This document shows, piece by piece, positions 6,831-15,611 of a stretch of DNA of 52,547 nt. Within the stretch, counting starts at the first letter, position 1, and every line of letters starts with the position of its first letter. The notes beneath the pieces are model-generated. The model made no database searches. It worked only from the letters and a program-made list of their open reading frames with translations, and was not told the origin of the DNA. This DNA comes from Thermincola carboxydiphila. GTDB taxonomy: Bacteria > Bacillota > Thermincolia > Thermincolales > UBA2595. The stretch spans positions 1 through 52,547 of the forward strand of contig JAENYP010000019.1 in assembly GCA_016841725.1 (NCBI GenBank), given 5' to 3'. The translations under genes were made by a program, and so were the position numbers.

Positions 6831-8084
6831 CTTTTCAGCGATGCACTCTCTGGCAGCAGAAATCAAGCCGAGCTTAACATAGTCCCTGGAAATCCCTCCC
6901 TGCATATAAACTGCGAAGGGTTCCCTGATAGGTCCGTCGGCGCTGAGTTCAATAGTTGACCCCGCTATAAAAGTACCTCCTGCCATAACAACCTTATCTG
7001 TGTAACCCGGCATGAGGACAGGTTCCGGAACAACATATCCGTCCAGCGGTGAGCCCTTCTGCAGGCCGCGGCAGAAGGCTACCATTTGTTCCTCATTTTT
7101 AAGACAGAGGCCCTGAACAATATCAGACCGCGATTCGTCATATTTGGGGGATACTACATAACCCATTTTTTCGAACAGGGCTGAGGCAAACACAGCCCCC
7201 TTTAAAGCTTCGCAAACTATATGAGGAGCCGAAAATATCCCTTGGAGAAACATCCGGTTATAGTCCAGGGTGGCACCCACTTCCCCTCCGATTCCGGGGG
7301 CGGTTAGGCGGTGTGCCGCCATTTCAACCAGTTCTGCCTTCCCCACAATATATCCACCTGTAGCAGCAATACCACCACCCATGTTTTTGATTAAGGAACC
7401 TGCAGCCAAGTCTGCACCGGCTTCAATTGGTTCAGTTTCTTCCACAAACTCACCATAACAGTTATCAACAAAGATAACGGCTTTTTCGCTTACGCTCCTT
7501 ACCATTTCACAGGCCTCACTAATTTGAGATATACTGAGGGCAGGACGCCATTCATATCCTCGCGAACGCTGTATAATAACCATTTTTGTGTTCTTGTTGA
7601 TTGCAGAAATTATCCCTTCCCTGTCCAGCCCCCCGTCAGGGTGGAAGTCAACTTCCCGGTATTTAATCCCCCATTGGGCAAGGTTACCGGGAGCATTTGC
7701 CCTAATGCCCAGCACCTCCTGGAGGGTGTCATAGGGGGCTCCTGAGACAGAAAGGACTTCATCACCCGGTCTTAAGATACCAAACAGGCAAAGTGTTATG
7801 GCATGGGTCCCCGACACGATCTGACCCCTAACGAGGGCAGCTTCTGAACCGAAAACAGATGCAAAAACACTTTCAACCGCATCCCTGCCGGCATCGCCGT
7901 AACCATAGCCTGTAGAACCCTTCAGGTGAAACTCGCTGACTCTGGCCTTGTGAAAAGCCCTGAGCACTTTGCTGTGGTTACACAAGGAAATGCGGTCAAG
8001 CCCTCTGTATACCGGGGTAATCAGTTCTTCAACCTCGCCAATGATATCTTCCAAGTCCAAGTTAATTAAATCAGCTTTTTGCAT
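6813..8084 (-). CDS. ynbB: Methionine gamma-lyase family PLP protein (YnbB-like)
   Basis: The 423-aa PLP-dependent aminotransferase-fold enzyme belongs to the group long annotated as aluminium resistance/methionine gamma-lyase family. Landmarks are GSTGYGYGDAGRD near residue 60, RGQIVSGTHA (cofactor phosphate loop), VFVDNCYGEFVE with the Asp that contacts the pyridine nitrogen, and the Schiff-base Lys in GSLIKNMGG. The real substrate of this Firmicute group is not settled. Its start overlaps the end of hflX by 14 bases, so translational coupling is likely. The ynbB-hflX-spoVK neighbourhood matches that of Bacillus. Confidence 0.88.
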   Translation of the reverse strand: MQKADLINLDLEDIIGEVEELITPVYRGLDRISLCNHSKVLRAFHKARVSEFHLKGSTGYGYGDAGRDAVESVFASVFGSEAALVRGQIVSGTHAITLCLFGILRPGDEVLSVSGAPYDTLQEVLGIRANAPGNLAQWGIKYREVDFHPDGGLDREGIISAINKNTKMVIIQRSRGYEWRPALSISQISEACEMVRSVSEKAVIFVDNCYGEFVEETEPIEAGADLAAGSLIKNMGGGIAATGGYIVGKAELVEMAAHRLTAPGIGGEVGATLDYNRMFLQGIFSAPHIVCEALKGAVFASALFEKMGYVVSPKYDESRSDIVQGLCLKNEEQMVAFCRGLQKGSPLDGYVVPEPVLMPGYTDKVVMAGGTFIAGSTIELSADGPIREPFAVYMQGGISRDYVKLGLISAARECIAEKTKLCR

Positions 8085-9939
8085 TAGTGTTACCTCCGTC
8101 TATACTGTCTGATAGCCGGAACTCTTCAGCCAGCGCCTTAGTCTCTTCATCAGCATCTATCGTGATTTGGATATATTGGTCAAGATAATCCTCCTGAAGC
8201 ACTCTGGCCCGGTCATGAAACAGGGAAACCAAAGATGCATTGGAATAGGGAATTCTGTAAGTAACCCGGGTCATCTTTCCGGGCAGGTTCAATGAAATCA
8301 TTTCCAGCAGCTTATCTATCCCCTGCCCTGTTCCGGCTGAAATAAAAACACTACCGGGAAACCTGTTTCGCCATAAGTCTGCCAGGCGTTCTTTATCTGC
8401 CTCATCAAGTTTATCAATTTTATTAAAAACAGTAATAATGGGTTTGTCACAAGCCCCAAGGTCTGCCAGCAGCCTGTTAACCGAGTCCATTTGAGAATCC
8501 ATAGCTTGGTGACTGATATCCACAATATGAAGCAGAACATCTGACTCAATTACTTCTTCAAGGGTCGCCCTAAAGGCCGCAATCAGGTGATGAGGTATTT
8601 TATTGATGAATCCCACGGTATCAGATATCAGGGCTGGCCTGTTGTCCGGAAGTTTTAGCTGTCTTGTAGTGGGGTCGAGGGTGGCAAAAAGCTTGTCCTC
8701 GGCAAGTATCCCGGCATCTGTCAACCTGTTAAGCAGAGTTGATTTGCCTGAGTTTGTATATCCACAAATAGAGACCACTGGTATCGAAATACGTTTTCTT
8801 CTGGCTCTGTGCAATTCCCGGTTTTTCCGGACTGCTTCCAATTCCTTTTTTAAATCGTTTATTCTCTTTCGGATTCTTCTACGGTCAACCTCCAGTTTGG
8901 TTTCTCCAGGCCCCCGAGTCCCGATTCCGCCTCCCAGCCTCGAAAGAACCAGCCCTTTACCTGTAAGCCTGGGCAAAAGGTAATTCAACTGGGCCAGCTC
9001 AACCTGAAGCTGTCCTTCCATTGTCCGGGCCCGCTGGGCAAAAATATCAAGAATGAGGGTTGTCCTGTCCACAGTTTTTATTCCGGTGATTTCCTCAAGG
9101 TTTCTCTGTTGGGCCGGACTCAGTTCATCATCAAAAATCAGCAAATCTGCATTCAGGACCTGTGCTTTGAGACCAAGCTCACGGGCCTTGCCTTTGCCGA
9201 TATAGGTTGCCGGGTCAGGGCGCAGCCTGGGCTGGATAGCTTGATACAAAACTTTAACCCCTGCGGTATCAGCGAGCAAAGCCAGTTCTGACAGGGAATC
9301 GGCAGCCTGTTCTTCCGAATCTGCCCTTCTTTTTACCGCAGCAAGAATAGCCCTTTCCGGGTGTTGTACGGTATCTGGCGGCATTGCCGGGGCCTTTCCC
9401 GACATCTTTTTTTCCGTCATCTGAATAATCTCCATCAGACTGCTGCCGGAGATTGTAGAAATACTATATGGCCCATAAATAATGTAATTCCTGGAACTGT
9501 TACCATGAACCGGGTCGGCATGATTTTTCATTCCCACATAAATTTCAGTTTCCATGTCACTGCCTAACCCAATTGAAGCAATGGCATCAAGATTGAGGGC
9601 ATCTAATGCAGACAGGTCAACATCACTGGGTATTGCACTGCCTCCCGGATGGGTATGGATACATCTCACACCGCTAAACCGTCTTTGACTGCGCCGGCAT
9701 TTTATTTCTCCAAGGCTGACAGTTGATTTATCTCCAACCGAAACATCAACAACATTGCCTTTTCTATTGATATAAACTGAAATTTCCCTGTTGGTTTCTG
9801 TGGAAACAGACATAACCAGGGATACAATATCCCCGGTAACAAATTCAGAATGTCCGGTCGTCATCGTATATAGTTCTTCCAACCGCTGCAGCTGGCTTTT
9901 TTTCAAGCCGGCTATATTACCGCTTACATTATGGGGCAT
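8071..9939 (-). CDS. hflX: Ribosome-associated GTPase HflX with N-terminal JAMM-like domain
   Basis: The 622-aa protein contains the full HflX core: an N-terminal nucleotide-binding region (about 190-370, with PGETKLEVDRRRIR), then a GTPase domain with Walker A GYTNSGKST, DTVGFI and NKID, then a C-terminal domain. HflX splits or rescues stalled ribosomes. It is about 190 residues longer than E. coli HflX (about 426). The extra N-terminus carries His95-x-His97-x7-Ser105-x2-Asp108 (IHTHPGGSAIPSDVD), the metal motif of JAMM/RadC-type domains, with Glu52 as a possible catalytic acid. The extension is inferred to be a metal-binding hydrolase-like module of unknown role. The ynbB gene overlaps its 3' end. 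Confidence 0.93.
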   Translation of the reverse strand: MPHNVSGNIAGLKKSQLQRLEELYTMTTGHSEFVTGDIVSLVMSVSTETNREISVYINRKGNVVDVSVGDKSTVSLGEIKCRRSQRRFSGVRCIHTHPGGSAIPSDVDLSALDALNLDAIASIGLGSDMETEIYVGMKNHADPVHGNSSRNYIIYGPYSISTISGSSLMEIIQMTEKKMSGKAPAMPPDTVQHPERAILAAVKRRADSEEQAADSLSELALLADTAGVKVLYQAIQPRLRPDPATYIGKGKARELGLKAQVLNADLLIFDDELSPAQQRNLEEITGIKTVDRTTLILDIFAQRARTMEGQLQVELAQLNYLLPRLTGKGLVLSRLGGGIGTRGPGETKLEVDRRRIRKRINDLKKELEAVRKNRELHRARRKRISIPVVSICGYTNSGKSTLLNRLTDAGILAEDKLFATLDPTTRQLKLPDNRPALISDTVGFINKIPHHLIAAFRATLEEVIESDVLLHIVDISHQAMDSQMDSVNRLLADLGACDKPIITVFNKIDKLDEADKERLADLWRNRFPGSVFISAGTGQGIDKLLEMISLNLPGKMTRVTYRIPYSNASLVSLFHDRARVLQEDYLDQYIQITIDADEETKALAEEFRLSDSIDGGNTNAKS

Positions 9940-10002
9940 TTTAGAACTCCTTTATATTTATAAAGTAGAATTACTTAATAACGGAACGTTATCAGTTATT
10001 CG

Positions 10003-10980
10003 TTATAATATGAAATTCTCCTTCTTTATGTAATTACAAACTCTCAGGACTTCATTTGCTTCCTCTATATCGTCATCGGTAATCAGCATCAGGTCTGCAA
10101 CGGTAATTTCCTCTCTGCTTATCAACCGGACCGCCTGTCGTCTCATGGCCTTCTCAATCAAGTTTCTGACCAGCCGGGCATTTCCTGAATGCTCATATCC
10201 CTTTCCGGTCCTCAGCTCAATAATACGCTTCAGAGCATCACGGGCGGAGGGAGTTAGTTTGTACTGCCGCTTATCAAGCATCAGGTCTGCAATTTGCAGC
10301 AGCTCTTTTATGGTGTAGTCGGGAAAATCGATGTGGATCGGAAACCTGGATTTTAATCCGGGGTTTGTTTTAATAAACTCATTCATCTCCTGGTTATAAC
10401 CGGCAAGTATCAGAATAAGGTTGTCTTTTTGGTCCTCCATAGCTTTGACCATAGTATCGATAGCCTCTTTCCCGAAGTCTTTTTCGCCTCCTCTTGCCAG
10501 GGAGTAGGCCTCATCAATAAAAAGTATGCCCCCTGAGGATTTTTTCAGCTGTTCTCTGGTTTTCTGGGCTGTATGCCCAATATACTCACCAACAAGGTCG
10601 GCGCGTTCAATTTCAACCAGATGGCCTTTTGACAATACATTCATTTCTCGGAAAAGTTTTCCCAGAATCCGAGCCACAGTGGTTTTCCCGGTCCCTGGAT
10701 TGCCTCTGAAAATCATGTGCAGGACCAAGGGTTCGGAAACAAGCTTTTCCTGCTGCCTTCTCTTTTGAATTTCTATAAAGGCACTTATTTCATATACCAG
10801 TTTTTTTACTGAATGTAAGCCTATCAGGTCATTAAGTTCATTTGTTATATTTTTCAGCTGTTCTCTGCCGGGCGATGCAAACGGCAATTCTTTGGAGTCG
10901 GTATCATTGTGTTTTTCGATATACTCCGCAGTATTGCTACTTGCAGCCTTGCTCCTGGGGCGGACAATTCTTATTTCCAA
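10003..10980 (-). CDS. spoVK: Stage V sporulation protein K, AAA+ ATPase
   Basis: The 325-aa CbbX/SpoVK-type AAA+ protein has Walker A GNPGTGKTTVARILGKL, pore-type sequence ADLVGEYIGHTAQKTR, Walker B GGILFIDEAYSLAR, sensor 1 LILAGYNQEM and the second-helix region KSRFPIHIDFPDY. SpoVK is needed for late spore maturation in Bacillus; the molecular target is unknown. The first 50 residues are a variable linker. An upstream AAGGGGGGAAGGC supports the ATG at 10980. It sits upstream of hflX on the same strand with a 63-base gap. Its presence supports a spore-forming host. Confidence 0.9.
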   Translation of the reverse strand: MEIRIVRPRSKAASSNTAEYIEKHNDTDSKELPFASPGREQLKNITNELNDLIGLHSVKKLVYEISAFIEIQKRRQQEKLVSEPLVLHMIFRGNPGTGKTTVARILGKLFREMNVLSKGHLVEIERADLVGEYIGHTAQKTREQLKKSSGGILFIDEAYSLARGGEKDFGKEAIDTMVKAMEDQKDNLILILAGYNQEMNEFIKTNPGLKSRFPIHIDFPDYTIKELLQIADLMLDKRQYKLTPSARDALKRIIELRTGKGYEHSGNARLVRNLIEKAMRRQAVRLISREEITVADLMLITDDDIEEANEVLRVCNYIKKENFIL

Positions 10981-11042
10981 AAGCCTTCCCCCCTTTGTGC
11001 AAAGTGTTTTACTCTACTATTATACGCACAATTACAACATCT

Positions 11043-11072
11043 GTGACAGGAAATTAAAAACCTTGTTATAAT
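11043..11072 (+). promoter_or_regulatory. Candidate promoter for the riboswitch-hup unit
   Basis: GTGACA (11043-11048), an 18-base spacer and TATAAT (11067-11072) precede the c-di-GMP riboswitch by about 65 bases. The -10 is perfect and the -35 is moderate. Confidence 0.55.
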
Positions 11073-11135
11073 TTGGATATAATTGCAGGAATTTCAGAAG
11101 TTATGTAGAATAAGTATTATCGAAATTAGTAAATT

Positions 11136-11213
11136 AGCGCTGATAAAGGCAAACTTTTCGTAAGAAAAGGACGCAAAACTACAGGGTCCTAAATAATGGG
11201 ACAGCCAGTTGCC
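11136..11213 (+). ncRNA. Cyclic-di-GMP-I (GEMM) riboswitch upstream of hup
   Basis: The conserved GEMM-I order is present: GGCAAAC (11148-11154), a hairpin capped by the GNRA tetraloop GTAA, GGACGCAAAACTACAGGGTC, a second helix, then CAGCCAGTTGCC. GGCAA and TTGCC close the P1 stem. The family senses c-di-GMP. A terminator-like hairpin follows at 11230-11260. The P1 3' strand GTTGCC could alternatively pair with GGCAAT inside that hairpin, so ligand binding would favour termination (an OFF switch; inference). Confidence 0.92.
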
Positions 11214-11229
11214 GCGATCGAAGCAATTT

Positions 11230-11260
11230 ACCTGCTGGCAATTTTGGCAGGTTATTTTTT
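11230..11260 (+). terminator. Riboswitch expression-platform terminator
   Basis: ACCTGC (11230-11235) pairs with GCAGGT (11247-11252), followed by TATTTTTT. The loop carries GGCAAT, complementary to the riboswitch P1 3' strand, which makes a mutually exclusive antiterminator possible. Confidence 0.75.
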
Positions 11261-11397
11261 GGCGGGAATTAAACGGCTGCAAATTTCGTTCTGGAATATG
11301 CCGGCCTGGCTTAAAACACTCGAAGGGAGGGTTTAATTCTTTAGTAACATATGTTTTTAGCGCCTGATAACCCATAATATCAAAGGAGGTTTTCTTG

Positions 11398-11673
11398 TTG
11401 ACCAAAACTGATCTGGTTGCTCAAGTTGCAGAGAAGGTAACTCTCAAGAAAAAAGATGTTGAAAAGGCTGTTAATGCGGTATTTGACAGTATTCAGGATG
11501 CTCTCGCCAAGGGAGAAAAAGCTCAATTCATCGGTTTCGGGACATTTGAGGTGAAGCAGCGTAAGGCCAGAAAAGGCCGTAACCCTCAAACGGGAAAAGT
11601 TATTAACATACCTGCTGCCAAGGTTCCTGTTTTTAAGGCAGGTAAAGCCCTTAAAGGTAAAGTAGCCAAATAA
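11398..11673 (+). CDS. hup: DNA-binding protein HU
   Basis: The 91-aa HU/IHF-family nucleoid protein includes the helical N-terminus ([20 protein letters not shown]), the [21 protein letters not shown] arm region that inserts into the minor groove, and a basic C-terminus. I prefer the TTG at 11398, 7 bases after AAAGGAGGT, over the TTG at 11395. It is a single plus-strand gene inside a long minus-strand block and has its own promoter and terminator. The unusual point is the leader: a c-di-GMP-I riboswitch plus terminator, which ties this architectural protein to second-messenger control. Confidence 0.95.
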   Translation: MTKTDLVAQVAEKVTLKKKDVEKAVNAVFDSIQDALAKGEKAQFIGFGTFEVKQRKARKGRNPQTGKVINIPAAKVPVFKAGKALKGKVAK

Positions 11674-11683
11674 ATAGACTAGA

Positions 11684-11715
11684 AAAAGAGGGTGCCTCAA
11701 AGGACATCCTCTTTT
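11684..11715. terminator. Intrinsic terminator between hup and hfq
   Basis: AAAAGAGGGTG pairs with CATCCTCTTTT (one G-T wobble) around a short loop. It is bidirectional between the convergent hup and hfq genes. Confidence 0.8.
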
Positions 11716-11751
11716 ATATTAACAGCAACAGCATAGGGTCTTATTGAATTT

Positions 11752-11994
11752 TCATGACTTCATTTGGTCACTCATGTTTGTGGAAATAGCCTTAAAAGGA
11801 GTTATTGTAGAAATGGCATGTTTGTATACCATTTGCTGTTTTCCTTCATATTCCAGGATAACCGTAAAATTATCAAATCCCCGGACGATTCCCTTTAATT
11901 GAAAACCGTTAACCAGATATATAGTAACGGGAATATTCTCCTTCCTAACTTGGTTCAAAAATGAATCCTGTAAATTTATCTGCGTCTTTGTCAT
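11752..11994 (-). CDS. hfq: RNA chaperone Hfq
   Basis: The 80-aa Hfq has the Sm1 motif ([30 protein letters not shown]), the Sm2 motif (YKHAISTI) and a short tail, typical of Firmicute Hfq. The protein forms a hexameric ring that binds small RNAs and mRNAs. It lies just downstream of miaA (36-base gap), the conserved miaA-hfq order. The ATG at 11994 is preceded by GGAGGGACC. Confidence 0.97.
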   Translation of the reverse strand: MTKTQINLQDSFLNQVRKENIPVTIYLVNGFQLKGIVRGFDNFTVILEYEGKQQMVYKHAISTITPFKAISTNMSDQMKS

Positions 11995-12030
11995 TCTGGT
12001 CCCTCCAAATTTCAGTTTTTCTTTTCTATT

Positions 12031-12981
12031 CTACGTTTTACCAAATTGTCCTTCTGATTCAGATACTATTTCGCTCGCAATTTCATCAAAATTGCTGTAG
12101 CTTTCGACATCTTTCCATCTGATTCTGGAATCCTGCCGGAACCATGTCAACTGCCGTTTGGCAAACCTGCGGGTATTACGTTTGATTAATTCCACCGCTT
12201 CTTCAAGACTGTACCTACCATTTAAATAATCAATAATTTCTTTGTACCCAATCGCCTGCATTGAAGTGTGGTGAGTACCATATCCCATTTCCAAAAGTTT
12301 TTTTACCTCATCAACCAGCCCCCTTGAAATCATAACATCAACTCTTTTTTCTATTCTCTGATATAATCTTTCCCTATCCATTGTCAAGCCAAAATACGCC
12401 AGATCGTATTTTGGCGGAAGCCTCTCAGAATGATACTGAAATTCAGAAATTGGCCTTCCGGTTGCATAATAGACTTCCAGCGCCCTGATAAGGCGTCGTG
12501 TATCATTGTGATGAATTCTTCCAGCTGAAACCGGGTCAATGTTTTGCAGAAGCTTGATTAGAGCTTCAGTACCCTGCTCCTCAGATAATTTCCTGAGTTC
12601 CTCCCTCTTTGACGGATCTTCACCCGGTGGAGTGAAATCATAATAATCAATAACAGACCTGATATAAAGTCCCGTGCCTCCGACAATAATGGGTAACCTT
12701 CCATTATTATGTATATTAATCAGATATTTTTCAACAAGATTTTGGAAAACAGCCACATTAAATTCTTCATCTGGGTTAATGGAGTCTATCAGGTAATGTG
12801 GAATGCCTCCCATCTCCTCTTCTGAGGGTTTGGCAGTACCAATATTCATGAATTTGTACACCTGCATGGAATCACCCGAGATAATCTCACCAGCTATCAT
12901 TTGAGCAGCCTTAACACCAATCTCTGTTTTGCCGACTGCGGTCGGTCCCACTATAACTATTAAAGGCAGCAGCTCGTTCAT
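12031..12981 (-). CDS. miaA: tRNA dimethylallyltransferase MiaA
   Basis: The 316-aa enzyme adds the dimethylallyl group to A37 of tRNAs reading UNN codons, the step before MiaB. It has the P-loop GPTAVGKTEIG, the substrate loop SGDSMQVYK and GTAKPS, the VGGTGLYIR motif, and FAKRQLTWFR near the C-terminus. Its start overlaps the end of the upstream methyltransferase by 4 bases, so the genes are translationally coupled. Its partner gene miaB is about 9 kb upstream on the same strand. Confidence 0.97.
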   Translation of the reverse strand: MNELLPLIVIVGPTAVGKTEIGVKAAQMIAGEIISGDSMQVYKFMNIGTAKPSEEEMGGIPHYLIDSINPDEEFNVAVFQNLVEKYLINIHNNGRLPIIVGGTGLYIRSVIDYYDFTPPGEDPSKREELRKLSEEQGTEALIKLLQNIDPVSAGRIHHNDTRRLIRALEVYYATGRPISEFQYHSERLPPKYDLAYFGLTMDRERLYQRIEKRVDVMISRGLVDEVKKLLEMGYGTHHTSMQAIGYKEIIDYLNGRYSLEEAVELIKRNTRRFAKRQLTWFRQDSRIRWKDVESYSNFDEIASEIVSESEGQFGKT

Positions 12982-13772
12982 AATCCTGTCTCCTGTTTTT
13001 CGATAATCCCAAAGGCAACGGGACTGTACCTGCCCCCAATAACAGTGCTGAATCCCAGCCTGGCAAACTCCTGGCTGAAGGTGTTTTCTTTCATAACTAC
13101 CCGTTTCTGGGCAACCCTCAGGGCCTCCCGGACCGCATCCCGGGATAAAGGGTCATATTTTACAATTCCCCGCAGAGGCTCCATCGAACTGGACTTCAGC
13201 CGGGGATGCCTGAACATGGGGTCGAAATAGACTATATCAAATGCCTGATCGGGAATTCCGGTCAGGTACTGCTCATAAAGAGCACATTCAACCCGAATCC
13301 TTGCCATAGCTGATTTTAGGGCCTGTGATTCTGTAATGTAATTTGCCATTCCGTGTTTTACTATCAGGGCTATTTCAGGGACGGCCTCAATGCCTGTGAC
13401 CATACCTTCCGTACCGGCAGCAAAGCTGGCAACGATGGCGTCAGAGCCAAGACCAAGGGTGCAGTCAAGAACGCTGTCGCCGGGTTCTAAATCCATGGCT
13501 GCGATCATGTGGTCACTTTTCCCCTGCTTGATAGCTTTAATCCGGGGCACACTCATACTCGGGTGAAAAAAGTATTCACCCCGGGGACTGTAAAGTTTCA
13601 TATCACCATTTGCCACTACTATGATATTTTCGGCATTATGTTTAATTTTAAGATCCTCGAGAGACATTCTGCTGCGATCAACAAATTCCGAGTTTAAAAT
13701 TTCAGCTGCCCAGCCGCCTATGGCCACGGAACGTGGATCAGGCTTGTGAGAGGTGGTCACAATTGTCTGCAT
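12978..13772 (-). CDS. RsmJ-like class I SAM methyltransferase
   Basis: The 264-aa protein has a Rossmann methyltransferase core: VLDCTLGLGSDAIVAS (SAM loop), GIEAVPEIALIV (acidic ribose-binding residue) and DIVYFDPMFRHP. This order and the DPMF motif match the RsmJ/SAM_MT family (16S rRNA m2G1516 in E. coli). It is longer at the N-terminus than RsmJ, so the exact substrate in Firmicutes is uncertain. It sits between mutL (2-base gap) and miaA (4-base overlap) in one transcription unit. Confidence 0.8.
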   Translation of the reverse strand: MQTIVTTSHKPDPRSVAIGGWAAEILNSEFVDRSRMSLEDLKIKHNAENIIVVANGDMKLYSPRGEYFFHPSMSVPRIKAIKQGKSDHMIAAMDLEPGDSVLDCTLGLGSDAIVASFAAGTEGMVTGIEAVPEIALIVKHGMANYITESQALKSAMARIRVECALYEQYLTGIPDQAFDIVYFDPMFRHPRLKSSSMEPLRGIVKYDPLSRDAVREALRVAQKRVVMKENTFSQEFARLGFSTVIGGRYSPVAFGIIEKQETGL

Positions 13773-13774
13773 AG

Positions 13775-15577
13775 CTATAAAACCCGTTTAAACATTTTTT
13801 CCAGGTCATAACCCGAAAAATGTATCAATGTCGGCCTGCCATGCGGGCAAGTATACGGATTTCGGGTATCTGCCAGTTGGTTCAGGAGTGACTCGATTTC
13901 CGGCATCCCCAGCCTGTCATTTGCTTTAATGGCGCTCTTGCAGGCCATCATAATCAGCAGTTTCTCTTTGAGGGCCTTACCTGATATTGTGTACCGGTTG
14001 TGGGAAAAATAATCCAGTAAATCTAAAAATATTTCTTTAGCGCCATTTTTTACAACTGCAGCGGGAATGGCCCTGATAAGAAATGAATCACCACCAAAAT
14101 GTTCAACTACAAAGCCCAGGTCAGCCAGAATTACTATATTTTCATTGAGCACCTGGGCTTCCTGGTGTGTTAGCTCCAAGGTTACCGGAAAGAGAAGCTG
14201 TTCACTCACGGTAAACTCTTCCGGCCTGTCCATGAATTTTTCGTAAAGAATCCTTTCATGGGCTGCATGCTGATCGATGAGATACATCCCATCCATCCCC
14301 TGAGCGGCAATAAATGTGGCATTAATCTGGCCTATGGGCCTGAGCCAGGGGAAACCCGGATCAGGGTCAGCACCCATGTCTCTGGCGGCGGTTTCCGTTT
14401 CAGCCGCCACATATGGCACCGATGCGGCGGTTTCAGAAGCTGAGCGATAATCGACCTCAGGCATTTCAGAGACACTGTCCGGTTCCGGTACAGGTCTGTT
14501 GAATTTAGGCTCCCAGGCTTCCTGAACCGGTTTAACCGGCCTGATTCCCGGAAAAACTTTCTTCGGGACAGCCGCAGGCGGTATGAGCCTGTTTGAGCAA
14601 AGCGCTCCGGCTATCTCTTCTGTGATGAACTCCGGCAAATCCAGGCTGTCAAGAAGTCTTACTTCTGTTTTAGCAGGATGGACATTGACATCAACTTCAG
14701 AAGGGTTAAGCGCAATCTTGATTACGAAAACCGGATACCTGCCCGTCATCAGCATTCCGTGATATGCTTTTTCAATTGCTTCACTGATTATCCGGTTCTT
14801 AACAAACCTGCCATTTATGTAAACAGTCTGGTGACTTCGTGAAGCCCTTGACAGTGAAGGTTTACCGATATATCCCCACAGCCGGGTGGTATCATTTGCC
14901 GCCTCAAGGCTAAGCATATCCCTGGCTGTTTCCGCACCGTAAACAGCAGCAATACTATCCCTCAGGCTGCCGTTTACCGGTGTCTTAAGCAGAATCCGGC
15001 CATTACTTTTCAACTGAAATGAAATCTCCGGATAACCCATAGCAAATTTATTAACAACTTCACTGACATGTCCTGCCTCCACATTTGGTGTTTTCATATG
15101 CTTTTTTCTGGCCGGGGTATTAAAAAAAAGTTCTCTTATGCTTATCAATGTTCCCTGAGGGGAACCGGTTTCAAAACTATTGAGCGTATTTCCTCCCTCA
15201 ATAACCAGACCGGTACCGGAGACAGCGCCGGCAGCACGTGTTTTCAGGCTCAGCCGTGATACTGCCGCAATACTTGGCAGGGCTTCACCCCTAAAACCAA
15301 GGGTCAGTATATTTTCCAGGTCTGCAGCATTCCTGATTTTACTGGTGGCATGGCGTGCAAAGGCAAGAACAGCATCATCAGGGGCCATGCCGCTGCCATT
15401 GTCGAAGACGATGATTTCAGACAAACCGCCGTCTGTGATAGAGATTTCGATGCGGGTACTGCCGGCATCAATAGAATTTTCCACCAGTTCCTTAACAATT
15501 GAGGCGGGTCTTTCGACAACTTCACCGGCCGCTATTTTGTTGGCAACATGTTCTTCCAGCAAGACGATTCTGCCCAT
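13775..15577 (-). CDS. mutL: DNA mismatch repair protein MutL
   Basis: The 600-aa MutL has an N-terminal GHKL ATPase (IAAGEVVERPASIVKELVEN, DNGSGM, GFRGEAL), a variable acidic linker (about 335-410) and a C-terminal dimerisation/endonuclease domain. The nuclease motif DQHAAHERILYE and CPHGRP are intact, so it is a nicking-type MutL, as in bacteria lacking MutH. I choose the ATG at 15577, because AGGTGA is 5 bases upstream, over the GTG at 15586. mutS lies two genes upstream on the same strand. Confidence 0.97.
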   Translation of the reverse strand: MGRIVLLEEHVANKIAAGEVVERPASIVKELVENSIDAGSTRIEISITDGGLSEIIVFDNGSGMAPDDAVLAFARHATSKIRNAADLENILTLGFRGEALPSIAAVSRLSLKTRAAGAVSGTGLVIEGGNTLNSFETGSPQGTLISIRELFFNTPARKKHMKTPNVEAGHVSEVVNKFAMGYPEISFQLKSNGRILLKTPVNGSLRDSIAAVYGAETARDMLSLEAANDTTRLWGYIGKPSLSRASRSHQTVYINGRFVKNRIISEAIEKAYHGMLMTGRYPVFVIKIALNPSEVDVNVHPAKTEVRLLDSLDLPEFITEEIAGALCSNRLIPPAAVPKKVFPGIRPVKPVQEAWEPKFNRPVPEPDSVSEMPEVDYRSASETAASVPYVAAETETAARDMGADPDPGFPWLRPIGQINATFIAAQGMDGMYLIDQHAAHERILYEKFMDRPEEFTVSEQLLFPVTLELTHQEAQVLNENIVILADLGFVVEHFGGDSFLIRAIPAAVVKNGAKEIFLDLLDYFSHNRYTISGKALKEKLLIMMACKSAIKANDRLGMPEIESLLNQLADTRNPYTCPHGRPTLIHFSGYDLEKMFKRVL

Positions 15578-15611
15578 TTTATTCACCTGGCCTGTTTATA
15601 TTGAAATCTTG

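Noticed and set aside
11196-11336. 46-codon ATG frame with a hydrophobic segment between the c-di-GMP riboswitch and hup
   Set aside because: It begins inside the aptamer, spans the terminator, and has no ribosome binding site. The aptamer and terminator fully explain the sequence.
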